DNA from: Terriglobus roseus | GTDB taxonomy: Bacteria; Acidobacteriota; Terriglobia; Terriglobales; Acidobacteriaceae | Reading direction: 5' to 3' | DNA: 64,000 nt | Assembly (NCBI RefSeq): GCF_900105625.1 | Contig: NZ_FNSD01000001.1 | Span: 3,720,001 to 3,784,000 of the forward strand | Shown here: in pieces, positions 16,320 through 24,449 of the stretch | How the letters are laid out: each line of letters opens with the position of its first letter | How positions within the stretch are numbered: the first letter of the stretch is position 1 | Notes under the pieces: generated by a model | The model's input: only the letters and a program-made list of their open reading frames with translations | The model's database searches: none | What the model was told of the DNA's origin: nothing | Made by a program: the position numbers and the translations under genes

Positions 16320-17927
16320 ATGAAGATTCTGACAGCAGCAGAGATGGGTGCGGCCGACCGCGCGACGACGGAGCGCTTCGGTATCCCGCTTGGCGAACTG
16401 ATGGAGCGTGCTGGGACGGCCGTTGCGTCGTTCCTCTGCGCCCAGTATCCGCGTTCTGTTGGCGTAACCATCCTCTGCGGCACGGGCAACAATGGCGGCG
16501 ATGGCTTCGTGGCGGCGCGTGCCCTGCTTTCCTCCGGCATGCACGTCAGTGTGGTCCTGCTGGGTGATGAGTCAAAGCTGCGCGGCATCGCTGCGGACGC
16601 CTTCGGCTTGTTGGATCGCACCGCAATCCATGTCACATCCGTGACCGACGATGCGGAGGTGCCGGGGCTACGCCGCGCTCTCGAGGCTTCCGACGTCGTG
16701 GTTGATGCGGTCGTCGGGACGGGGTTCAAGCCGCCGTTGCGTGGTGTTGCAGTGGCCGTTCGCGACCTGCTGGCGACGGTGAAGAAACCTGTCGTTGCGG
16801 TGGATCTGCCTTCAGGGTGGGACGCGGACTCACAAGCTATAACAGCGGAAGGCGCCTTCCGCGCGGACGCTGTGGTGACGTTCACCGCTCCCAAGGTGGC
16901 GCACGTCCTGGGGCACCTGACTGCACCGGAGGTCTTCGGGCCGGTTGTGGTGGCGCCCATTGGATCCCCGGCGGACGCGGTTGAGAGCGCGACCCGTCTG
17001 ACATGGACAGGCGTCTCGAAGCGGCTCTTTGAGAAGCCGCGCATCATCGATTCCAACAAGGGCATGTACGGCCACGTGCTGCTGATTGGCGGGGCTTCGG
17101 GTAAGGCGGGCGCGCCTTCCATGGCGTCGCTGGCTGCGCTTCGTGCGGGCGCCGGATTGGTCACCGCCGCAGTGCCGAGATCGATTCTGAACAATGTTGC
17201 GCTAATCACGCCGGAGCTGATGACTACGCCGCTCGACGAGGACGCGAGTGGTGCTGTTGCACTTTCGAACGCATCGCCGGAACGGTTGGAGAAGCTGCTG
17301 AAAAAGATCAGCGTCCTCGCGATCGGCCCCGGACTTGGTACGGAGGGCGAGGCTCCAGAGTTCGTGAGAAAGCTTGTCGCTTCCACGAACCTGCCGCTGG
17401 TGATCGATGCAGATGGCCTCAACGCCTTTAAAGGGCAATCCGCATTGTTGAAGGAAGCCAGCAGGGGCGGAACCCGGACGCTTGTGTTGACACCGCACCC
17501 GGGCGAAATGGCGACGCTGCTGGGCGTCTCGACGAAAGAGGTACAGGCGGATCGGGTGCACATTGCGAGGAAGTTCGCACAGGAGCATGGAGTGACCCTT
17601 GTGCTGAAAGGGTGGCGGACGCTGGTGGCGCATCCAGATGGAGAGGTTTCCGTAAACACTACGGGCAACCCATCGATGGCGAAGGGCGGTTCGGGGGACA
17701 TCCTCACGGGCATCGTCGCTGCCTGTGTCGCGCAGGAGAAGGACAACATTCGTGACGCGGTGAATGCGGCGGTCTATCTGCACGGTCTGGCTGCGGACTT
17801 TGCGGCGCACCGGATGGAGCAGCATACCGTGCTGGCGACAGACACGGTAGCGCACCTGAGCGACGCCTTCCGCTATCGGACGCTCGATGCGAACCGAGCA
17901 GAGTGGATCTGCGGTTTGCGAGAATAG
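16320..17927 (+). CDS. nnr: Bifunctional NAD(P)H-hydrate epimerase / ADP-dependent dehydratase
   Basis: Nnr repairs damaged NAD(P)HX: the N-terminal domain epimerises R- and S-hydrates, and the C-terminal domain dehydrates the S form using ADP. The 535 residues fit the fused bacterial form. The YjeF_N domain spans about 1-215, with CGTGNNGGDGFVAARAL. The ribokinase-like dehydratase spans about 225-520, with KGMYGHVLLIGGASGKAG, LTPHPGEMATLLG and GNPSMAKGGSGDILTGI. Start ATG 16320 gives the canonical MKILTAAEMGAAD. An upstream in-frame start at 16269 adds only non-conserved residues. tsaE follows after six bases, a pairing common in bacteria. Confidence 0.95.
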   Translation: MKILTAAEMGAADRATTERFGIPLGELMERAGTAVASFLCAQYPRSVGVTILCGTGNNGGDGFVAARALLSSGMHVSVVLLGDESKLRGIAADAFGLLDRTAIHVTSVTDDAEVPGLRRALEASDVVVDAVVGTGFKPPLRGVAVAVRDLLATVKKPVVAVDLPSGWDADSQAITAEGAFRADAVVTFTAPKVAHVLGHLTAPEVFGPVVVAPIGSPADAVESATRLTWTGVSKRLFEKPRIIDSNKGMYGHVLLIGGASGKAGAPSMASLAALRAGAGLVTAAVPRSILNNVALITPELMTTPLDEDASGAVALSNASPERLEKLLKKISVLAIGPGLGTEGEAPEFVRKLVASTNLPLVIDADGLNAFKGQSALLKEASRGGTRTLVLTPHPGEMATLLGVSTKEVQADRVHIARKFAQEHGVTLVLKGWRTLVAHPDGEVSVNTTGNPSMAKGGSGDILTGIVAACVAQEKDNIRDAVNAAVYLHGLAADFAAHRMEQHTVLATDTVAHLSDAFRYRTLDANRAEWICGLRE

Positions 17928-17933
17928 TCTTCG

Positions 17934-18371
17934 ATGATTGAGAAGCGGTTGAAGACGAGGAGCGTCGCGGGAACGCTGGCGCTGGCGCAGAACATCTACG
18001 AACTCATGCTGCCGGCGCCGCGACTGGTGGTGCTGCGGGGCGATCTGGGTGCGGGCAAAACAACGCTGGTGAAGGGAATCGCACAGGCCATTGGCGCCAG
18101 TGCCGATGATGTGACCAGTCCGACCTTTACCCTGGTGCAGGAGTATCAGGGGACGAAGCTGAAGCTGTACCATCTGGATCTCTACCGGCTTGAAAAGGAC
18201 GAGGAACTACTGTCGCTGGGCATCGAGGAGATGGAAGTCGAGCCCGACGCGCTGGTCCTGGTGGAGTGGGGAGAGAAGTTTCCGTCACTGATGCAGCGTG
18301 CGCGCGGACAGGTAGTCATTCAGCCGGGCGATGAGCCGGACGAGCGCTGGTTTTTCGTGCAGATGCTCTGA
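17934..18371 (+). CDS. tsaE: tRNA t6A synthesis ATPase TsaE
   Basis: TsaE (YjeE) is the small ATPase of the TsaBDE complex that makes N6-threonylcarbamoyladenosine at position 37 of ANN-decoding tRNAs. The 145-residue product has the Walker A loop GDLGAGKTTLVKG, the TsaE-typical VTSPTFTLVQEY, LYHLDLYRL and the late VLVEWGEKF. It starts six bases after nnr and is likely cotranscribed with it. The partner gene tsaB is at 37885-38547 on the other strand; tsaD is not in the window. Confidence 0.95.
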   Translation: MIEKRLKTRSVAGTLALAQNIYELMLPAPRLVVLRGDLGAGKTTLVKGIAQAIGASADDVTSPTFTLVQEYQGTKLKLYHLDLYRLEKDEELLSLGIEEMEVEPDALVLVEWGEKFPSLMQRARGQVVIQPGDEPDERWFFVQML

Positions 18372-18455
18372 TTTCGCGGCGCGGCCCTGTTCGTAACAGA
18401 AAACCATATGTCGACTGGACGACAACTGCCAAGAACTTCGACATAGAATAAAACT

Positions 18456-19715
18456 GTGCCACCCGCAGCGATTCCATTGAACGAAGCCGAACGCGTCGCA
18501 GACCTGCACAGCTATGAGTTGCTGGATACGCTGGATGAACGCGGTTATGACGACATCACCTTTCTCGCGCAGTACATCTGCGAGACCCCGGTCTCCCTGG
18601 TGACGCTGGTCGATACCCATCGTCAATGGTTCAAATCCGCCATCGGCGCCGGAGATCTGCGTGAGACGTCGCGGGCCGACAGCTTCTGTTCGCACCTGAT
18701 CGGCGGTTCGTCCGTTCTTGTGGTGCAGGACACCCTGGAAGACGACCGTTTCTCGGACAATCCACTGGTCACCGGAGAACTCGGCATTCGTTTTTATGCA
18801 GGTGCTCCGCTGATCACACCGGATGGCCATGTCATTGGGACCGTCTGCGTGATCGACCAGAAGCCCCGTTCCATGCGTACGGAGCAGGTTCGGGCGCTGG
18901 AGGCACTGGCGCGGCAGGTGATGGCCCGTATGGAACTCCGGCGGCAGATGCGTGAGAACACGCTGACCGCAGATGCAATGCGTACCGCGGAGAAGCTTGC
19001 CGCAGTCGGTCGTATGGCGAGCTCATTGGCGCATGAGATCAACAATCCTCTGCAGTCCGTGACCAACCTGCTTTACATGGTCGAAGTGACCGAGGATAAG
19101 GCGGAGCGCCGCATCTATCTGAAGCAGGCTGAGGATGCCCTGGCACGTGTGTCGCACCTGGTGACGCAGTCGCTGAGGTTCCACAAACAGTCGAGGCAGG
19201 CTGAGCCGGTTCGCCTGGCGGAGTTGGCAGAGTCGATCCTCATGCTTTTTCAGACGCGGCTCTCGCACGCGTCTGCGCAGGTTGTCATGACCGATCGACA
19301 GACGGCCCCGCTGGTTTGCCTGGCAGACGATATACGGCAGGTACTGACGAATCTTGTTTCGAATTCGCTGGATGCGCTCTCCGGCAGGGGCAAGGGAAAA
19401 CTTTACGTCCGCGTACGGGATGGTGTGAGTGCCGGCAGGAAGGGCGTCTTCTTCAGCGTTGCGGATACCGGGCAGGGCATCGCACCGGATGCGATGGCCC
19501 GTCTCTTCCAGCCTTTCAATACGACCAAGGGGATCCGGGGCACCGGCCTGGGGCTGTGGGTGACCAAGGGAATTCTGCAGAAACACGGGGCACGGGTGCG
19601 TGTTCGGAGCAGGGTACAAGTCGGGACGGTTGTGCGGATTTTCTTTCCGGCGAAGCCAAGTTCGCCGGTCGGGAACGCTGAGGCGAAAGAATCGGCGGCT
19701 TTACCGGTAAACTAG
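18456..19715 (+). CDS. Soluble GAF-domain sensor histidine kinase
   Basis: The 419-residue protein has no membrane segment. A GAF domain covers about residues 20-165 (SLVTLVDTHRQWFKS, DSFCSHLI, GAPLITPDGHVIGTVCVID). A HisKA dimerisation helix follows, with the H-box LAHEINNPLQSV and the predicted phospho-His. The HATPase_c domain has the N-box QVLTNLVSNSLDAL, G1 VADTGQGIA and G2 GTGLGLWV. It probably senses an intracellular signal and phosphorylates an unlinked response regulator; none is adjacent. The GTG at 18456 is the assumed start. Its stop is only four bases before the ABC-F gene. Confidence 0.9.
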   Translation: MPPAAIPLNEAERVADLHSYELLDTLDERGYDDITFLAQYICETPVSLVTLVDTHRQWFKSAIGAGDLRETSRADSFCSHLIGGSSVLVVQDTLEDDRFSDNPLVTGELGIRFYAGAPLITPDGHVIGTVCVIDQKPRSMRTEQVRALEALARQVMARMELRRQMRENTLTADAMRTAEKLAAVGRMASSLAHEINNPLQSVTNLLYMVEVTEDKAERRIYLKQAEDALARVSHLVTQSLRFHKQSRQAEPVRLAELAESILMLFQTRLSHASAQVVMTDRQTAPLVCLADDIRQVLTNLVSNSLDALSGRGKGKLYVRVRDGVSAGRKGVFFSVADTGQGIAPDAMARLFQPFNTTKGIRGTGLGLWVTKGILQKHGARVRVRSRVQVGTVVRIFFPAKPSSPVGNAEAKESAALPVN

Positions 19716-19719
19716 GCGG

Positions 19720-21534
19720 ATGCCGCCGATTCTTAACGCGCAGTCAGTCAGTAAGCGCTACGGCGCTAAGGTCCTCTTTCAGGACGTCTCCCTCGTCGTC
19801 GCCGACGGCGACCGCATCGGTCTGGTCGGTCCCAATGGCGCGGGTAAATCCACGCTGCTGGGGATTCTTGCCGGTACGGAAGACTCGGACACCGGGGAAG
19901 TTTCCGTCCGCAAGCGGGCCCGCGTCGTCACCATCCTGCAAACTTCAGAGTTTCCCAAGGGCGCTACTGTCCGCGAAGTGCTGGAGCGTGCCCTGGATAT
20001 CGCCAACGTCCCGGATAACGAGCGCGAACAGCGCATCCGCGAGACTGTTGGCCGCACCGGCTTCCCGGATGAGCATGCCATTGCGACCAGCCTTTCTGGT
20101 GGCTGGCGCAAGCGCCTGGCGATTGTGGAAGGCGTGATCTCGCAGCCGGACGTCCTGCTGCTGGATGAACCGACGAATCACCTGGATCTGGGCGGCATCG
20201 AGTGGCTGGAAGAGCTGCTCTCCGGCATCGGCTGCGCCTGCGTCATCGTCTCGCACGACCGTTATTTCCTTGAAGCCGCCGCAAATGAGATCGTCGAGTT
20301 GAACCGCGTCTACCCGGGTGGAACGCTGCGCGTGAAGGGAACCTACTCGAAGTTTCTTGAAGATCGAGAACTCTTCCTCGAGGCGCAATCCAGGGCGCAG
20401 CAGAGCCTGAAAAATGAAGTCAAGACGGAGATTGAGTGGCTGCGCCGCGGTCCCAAGGCGCGTACCACCAAGAGCAAGGCGCGCATCGACCGCGCGCACG
20501 AGATGATTGGCGAACTCGCCGACGTCAACCAGCGCACGGCCAAGTCCAGCGCCGGTCTTGAGTTCAATGCGACCGAGCGCCAGACCAAGCGGCTGGTTGA
20601 GTTGGAAGGCGCGGGGCTTGATCTTGGTGGACGCACGCTGCTGGACAAGCTCGACTACGTCATCACGGCGGGCCAGCGGGTTGGCCTGGTAGGACCCAAT
20701 GGCAGCGGTAAGACGACGCTGCTGCGCCTGCTGACTGGCGAACTCAAGCCGACACGGGGCACGGTGAAGACCGCGAACATGCTCCGCATCGTCTACTTCT
20801 CGCAGGCACGTGAGATCGACACATCGCTGACGTTACGGCGGGCACTGGCTCCTGAGGGCGATGCCGTTGTGCACAATGGACGCGAGGTCCACGTGGCGAG
20901 CTGGGCTGCTCGCTTCCTGTTTACCGGGGAGCAGCTGAACCAGCCGGTCGAACGGCTCAGCGGCGGCGAGCGTGCTCGCGTACTGATCGCTCGCTTGATG
21001 CTGCAACCCGCGGACCTGCTGCTGCTGGATGAGCCGACGAACGATCTTGATATTCCGACGCTGGAGATTCTTGAGGAGAGCCTGCTGGAGTATCCCGGCG
21101 CACTGATTCTGGTAACGCATGATCGCTACATGCTGAACCGCGTCAGCACCACGGTGCTTGGACTCGATGGCAAGGGCCGCGCGGAGAAGTTTGCGGACTT
21201 TGCGCAGTGGGAAGACTGGATGCGCGAGTCTGAGGCGCCGGTACCTACCGCGAAGTCGAAGGCTGCCGCCGCTTCGGCGGCCGCGGGCGCTCCCGGCGAC
21301 GAAAACGCGAAGAAGAAGCTGAGCTACAACGAACAGCGCGAGTGGAACACGCTGGAGGCTCGCATCGCAGATGCAGAGGCGCGCGTAGCGAAGGCCGACG
21401 CGGCGCTGGCGGATCCTGCGATTGCAACGGATGCCACAGCCCTGCAGCGCGCCATCACGGAGCAGCAGGACGCGCAGGCTGCGGTGCTGGACATGTATGT
21501 TCGCTGGGAAGAACTGGCGGAACGCGCGAGCTAG
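19720..21534 (+). CDS. uup: ABC-F family ATPase, Uup-like
   Basis: This 604-residue cytoplasmic protein has two ABC domains and no membrane segment. Domain 1 has GPNGAGKST, LSGGWRKRLAI and LLLDEPTNHLDL; domain 2 has GPNGSGKTT, LSGGERARVLIARL and LLLDEPTNDLDI. The interdomain linker is rich in charged residues (about 225-290), as in ribosome-acting ABC-F proteins. The C-terminal region (about 515-604, KKKLSYNEQREWNTLEARI) is a coiled-coil domain of the Uup type. ABC-F proteins act on the ribosome and some confer antibiotic resistance; Uup-type members are linked to ribosome and replication phenotypes. The symbol is by domain similarity only. Confidence 0.88.
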   Translation: MPPILNAQSVSKRYGAKVLFQDVSLVVADGDRIGLVGPNGAGKSTLLGILAGTEDSDTGEVSVRKRARVVTILQTSEFPKGATVREVLERALDIANVPDNEREQRIRETVGRTGFPDEHAIATSLSGGWRKRLAIVEGVISQPDVLLLDEPTNHLDLGGIEWLEELLSGIGCACVIVSHDRYFLEAAANEIVELNRVYPGGTLRVKGTYSKFLEDRELFLEAQSRAQQSLKNEVKTEIEWLRRGPKARTTKSKARIDRAHEMIGELADVNQRTAKSSAGLEFNATERQTKRLVELEGAGLDLGGRTLLDKLDYVITAGQRVGLVGPNGSGKTTLLRLLTGELKPTRGTVKTANMLRIVYFSQAREIDTSLTLRRALAPEGDAVVHNGREVHVASWAARFLFTGEQLNQPVERLSGGERARVLIARLMLQPADLLLLDEPTNDLDIPTLEILEESLLEYPGALILVTHDRYMLNRVSTTVLGLDGKGRAEKFADFAQWEDWMRESEAPVPTAKSKAAAASAAAGAPGDENAKKKLSYNEQREWNTLEARIADAEARVAKADAALADPAIATDATALQRAITEQQDAQAAVLDMYVRWEELAERAS

Positions 21535-21542
21535 TACGGAAC

Positions 21543-21652
21543 GGGTGCCCCATGCTTTGCGAAGCGAAGGGTGGGGCATCGGGCGAACGTGGCAAATTCC
21601 GGGGCCCGCAGACCCTACCCTTTCGCGGGAAGCTGCGAAAGAGTGGGCACCC
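21543..21652. repeat. Paired-hairpin dispersed repeat, copy 1
   Basis: Two imperfect hairpins lie about 70 bp apart. The first is around TGCCCCATGCTTTGC...GGGTGGGGCA (21546-21578). The second is around ACCCTTTCGC...GCGAAAGAGTGGG (21616-21649). The outer ends form the perfect 8-bp pair GGGTGCCC (21543) / GGGCACCC (21645). A similar two-hairpin arrangement is at 61091-61218, and a single unit is at 34557-34588. It lies just past the ABC-F stop codon. Confidence 0.75.
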
Positions 21653-21672
21653 AGTCCTCACCTGCTGGTCTA

Positions 21673-21927
21673 TTACCGGTTCCCGGGATCCTCTCCGTTT
21701 CTGCGCAGCCTGCGGTAAATCACGCGGTTGCAGAGTACGCAGCGCCACGGGTACAGGTTGAAGAAGGGCATCAACTGCGCGCGCACCACGCCGATGCGCG
21801 GGATCCGTTCGAAACGTACACCGGAACAGCCCGTGCACACGCGTCGCCTCTCGCTGGCGTGCGTGAAGCCAAAGACAGTCTCGTACAGACGCCGTAATGA
21901 CGCCGGGATCAGCTTCAACGGAATCAA
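21673..21927 (-). CDS. Small putative zinc-ribbon protein
   Basis: This 84-residue basic ORF contains two CxxC knuckles: RRVCTGCSGVRFERIP and, about 27 residues later, YPWRCVLCNRVIYRRLRR. The spacing and the short hydrophobic stretch between them (AQLMPFFNLYPW) resemble small zinc-ribbon proteins. It lies six bases downstream of the amidohydrolase stop on the same strand and could end that operon. No named family is recognised. Plus-strand frames across it have no such motifs. It may be non-coding, since its 3' end runs close to a repeat element. Confidence 0.45.
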   Translation of the reverse strand: MIPLKLIPASLRRLYETVFGFTHASERRRVCTGCSGVRFERIPRIGVVRAQLMPFFNLYPWRCVLCNRVIYRRLRRNGEDPGNR

Positions 21928-21933
21928 TCTCCA

Positions 21934-23211
21934 TCAGTGGCGAATTATGGCTCCGTCTTTCATCACGAAAGACACGTGCTCCACGACGCTCAAATCCTCC
22001 AGCGGATTGCCCGGCACTGCGATGCCATCGGCAAGGAAACCAGCCTGGAGCTGACCGATTTGCTTCTCCCAGTCGAGCAGCTTCGCGCCGTTGATCAGGT
22101 CCGCGCGTAGTACGTCCGCGGCCGGCATGCCGTACTGGTGCATCAGGACCAGCTCATGGGCCTGTGTGCCATGCGGAAACGGGCCCACGTCAGAGCCAAC
22201 GGCAAAGGGAACTCCTGCGGCCATCTGCTTTTTGAATTCCGCTGCGTGGAACGCTTCACTTTCATGGCGGCGCGCGGCCGATGCGGGTGTCTCCGCATGG
22301 TCGGCGAAGTACTGGCCGATGGCGAAGGTCGGGACCGCGAAGATGTTGTGCTCCTTCATGAGCTTCATCGTCGCGGCAGACAGGTTATCGGCATGGTCGA
22401 TTGAGGCAACGCCGGCTGCCGCGGCATAGCCGGTCCCGGGTTCGCCGGTGGCATGCACTGCGACGCGGGAACCGGTTCGCTTTGCTTCCGCTACGGCTGT
22501 GCTTAGGTCCGCCTGCGTGTACTGGAAGGGGGTGGTGAAAACGCCGTCCCGCAGCCGGTCCTGTCCTGTCTCATAAATCTTGGTAAAGTCAGCGCCCTGC
22601 TTATGCTGTTCGCGCATAACGTGGATAAGATCCTCTGCGGAGTCTGCACGGTCTGCGTTGCTTAGCAGATGTTGCTCGGGGTTCTTGCCACTGTTGTCTT
22701 CGTGGCCCCCGGTGATGTCAACCGCATTGCAGGAGACACGCATGCGGGGGCCGGGTATGAGGCCGCTATTGATCGCATTGCGCACGGCCGCGTCCGCGCA
22801 TCCAGCGCCCTCACTGCCCATGTCACGCTCGGCAGTAAAGCCCGCCAGCAGGTCAGTACGTGCGGCGTCGGCGGCGATGAGCGTGCGCTGCGGCACGGTC
22901 TCATCCACGGTCTGGCCGGCTTCATTGCCCACGTGCAGGAAAAGGTGGGTATGCGCGTCGATCAAGCCGGGCATCAGCGTCACGTCGCCCAGGTCGATGA
23001 CCTCTGCACCTGCGGGGCGAGTGACGTGTGTGCCCGCTTCACGTATCAGATTGCCTTCTACGAGAACTTCACCTGGCGTGATGGTCCTGCCGGCAACCAC
23101 ATCCAGCAGGCGTGAGGCGTGCAGCACGATGACGTGCGCTTGAGGTGAAGTCTGCGCCGGCAGGGAGGCAGGGACAAGCAGCGCCGCTATCAGTGCGAGG
23201 GGAAGTCTCAT
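21934..23211 (-). CDS. Secreted metal-dependent amidohydrolase (imidazolonepropionase-like)
   Basis: The 425-residue product has a signal peptide (MRLPLALIAALLVPASLPAQ) and an amidohydrolase TIM-barrel. The metal-binding HxH is in LMPGLIDAHTHLFLHV. Further family marks are FTAERDMGS, VAVHATGEPGTG, ASIDHADNLS and the late Asp in VGSDVGPFPHGTQ. The C-terminal segment returns to the small beta domain (ADGIAVPGNPLEDL). Proteins of this type are periplasmic hydrolases of peptides or other amides; the substrate cannot be predicted. It lies downstream of the dGTPase-like gene on the same strand with a 60-bp gap. Confidence 0.88.
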   Translation of the reverse strand: MRLPLALIAALLVPASLPAQTSPQAHVIVLHASRLLDVVAGRTITPGEVLVEGNLIREAGTHVTRPAGAEVIDLGDVTLMPGLIDAHTHLFLHVGNEAGQTVDETVPQRTLIAADAARTDLLAGFTAERDMGSEGAGCADAAVRNAINSGLIPGPRMRVSCNAVDITGGHEDNSGKNPEQHLLSNADRADSAEDLIHVMREQHKQGADFTKIYETGQDRLRDGVFTTPFQYTQADLSTAVAEAKRTGSRVAVHATGEPGTGYAAAAGVASIDHADNLSAATMKLMKEHNIFAVPTFAIGQYFADHAETPASAARRHESEAFHAAEFKKQMAAGVPFAVGSDVGPFPHGTQAHELVLMHQYGMPAADVLRADLINGAKLLDWEKQIGQLQAGFLADGIAVPGNPLEDLSVVEHVSFVMKDGAIIRH

Positions 23212-23271
23212 GGATGACTTGCAGGATAGCGATGTGCGGGCGGGATGTCACCCATCTCGTTGGCGAAATGC

Positions 23272-24423
23272 TCAGCGCCGCAGCTTCGAGGCGATCCAGA
23301 ACTGCTGCAGGATGTAATTGTCTGTCATCCCTGCAATGTAGTCCGCAATAACGCGAGGCAGTCCGTCTGTTGCGCTTTCTTCCACGTAGCCCGAGGGTAG
23401 AAGCTCCGGCGACCGCATGAAGTGATGGAAGAGAGTGGTGACCACATTCTCAGCCTTGTGATGCTCCGCTTCGAGGAAGTCGCAGGTGTAGAGCACCCGG
23501 TAGAGATATGCCTTTTCCTCGCGGCGCTGTGTTTCGTACTCGGGTGAGAAGGTGGCGACACGGTGCGGACAGGCGCGCACCTCTGCGAGGGACCGCAGGT
23601 TATGTTCGCGCACGTTACGGACGGTGTTGGTGATCAGGTCCGCGGTCAATTCTGCCTGCATGACCTGCAGTGCTTCATGGAATAGGAACTTCGGCTCAAT
23701 GCCTGGATGATCATGTTCCACCTGCTGATAGGCGCGGCCCATGATGGTAATGTTTGCGCAGATGTGGTCGATCTCGAGCAGGCCTGATTCGACCCCGTCG
23801 TCCAGGTCGGCGGTCAGGTAGGCGATCTCATCGGCCAGGTCGATCAATTGCGCCTCGAGCGGTGGCCGCTGATCGAGGAAGTAGGGCGAGAGCAGTGGAT
23901 GGTCGCTGGCGCTGTAGTCGCGCGAATGCTTGACGATGCCTTCGCGTACACCGAGGCTCAGGTTAAGGCCGCGATGCGCGGCGTACCAGTCCTCAAAGTG
24001 CTCCACAATGCGAAGCGCGTGCAGATTGTGATCAAAGCGTAGCCCATGCTCCTTAAGGCACGTGTCCAGGGCGCGTTCGCCCGCATGACCGAAGGGCGGG
24101 TGACCGATGTCGTGAACAAGGGCAAGTGCCTCGACCAGCTCCTCGTTCAGGCCCAGCGCGCGCGCGACCTCGCGCGCGATCTGCGCGACTTCAATGGTGT
24201 GCGTCAGACGCGAGCGGAAGTGGTCGGATTCACGGCTGGTGAAGACCTGCGTCTTGCCGGCAAGGCGTCGGAAGGCACGGGACTGCACGATGCGTTCGCG
24301 GTCGCGCGCAAATGGCGGCCTTCGCGGGTCGTCTACGCCGACAATCCGCGAAGGCTCATTCCAAACGCGGGAGGAGAGTGTGTGCTCCTCCGCGCCGCGC
24401 ACGCTTAGCATGGCCAGGTCCAT
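23272..24423 (-). CDS. dGTPase-like HD-domain phosphohydrolase
   Basis: The 383-residue protein belongs to the deoxyguanosinetriphosphate triphosphohydrolase-like family, which cleaves dNTPs to nucleoside and triphosphate. Typical motifs are RRLAGKTQVF, FRSRLTHTIEVAQIAR (first His), ALVHDIGHPPFGHAGE (the HD pair and following His) and LIDLADEIAYLTADLDDG (distal Asp). The length fits the short bacterial class rather than E. coli Dgt (505). ATG 24411 is an alternative start. It follows the TPR gene by 26 bases and is probably cotranscribed with it. Confidence 0.92.
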   Translation of the reverse strand: MDLAMLSVRGAEEHTLSSRVWNEPSRIVGVDDPRRPPFARDRERIVQSRAFRRLAGKTQVFTSRESDHFRSRLTHTIEVAQIAREVARALGLNEELVEALALVHDIGHPPFGHAGERALDTCLKEHGLRFDHNLHALRIVEHFEDWYAAHRGLNLSLGVREGIVKHSRDYSASDHPLLSPYFLDQRPPLEAQLIDLADEIAYLTADLDDGVESGLLEIDHICANITIMGRAYQQVEHDHPGIEPKFLFHEALQVMQAELTADLITNTVRNVREHNLRSLAEVRACPHRVATFSPEYETQRREEKAYLYRVLYTCDFLEAEHHKAENVVTTLFHHFMRSPELLPSGYVEESATDGLPRVIADYIAGMTDNYILQQFWIASKLRR

Positions 24424-24449
24424 TGCATACAGCGCTGGAGCGGACGCGC

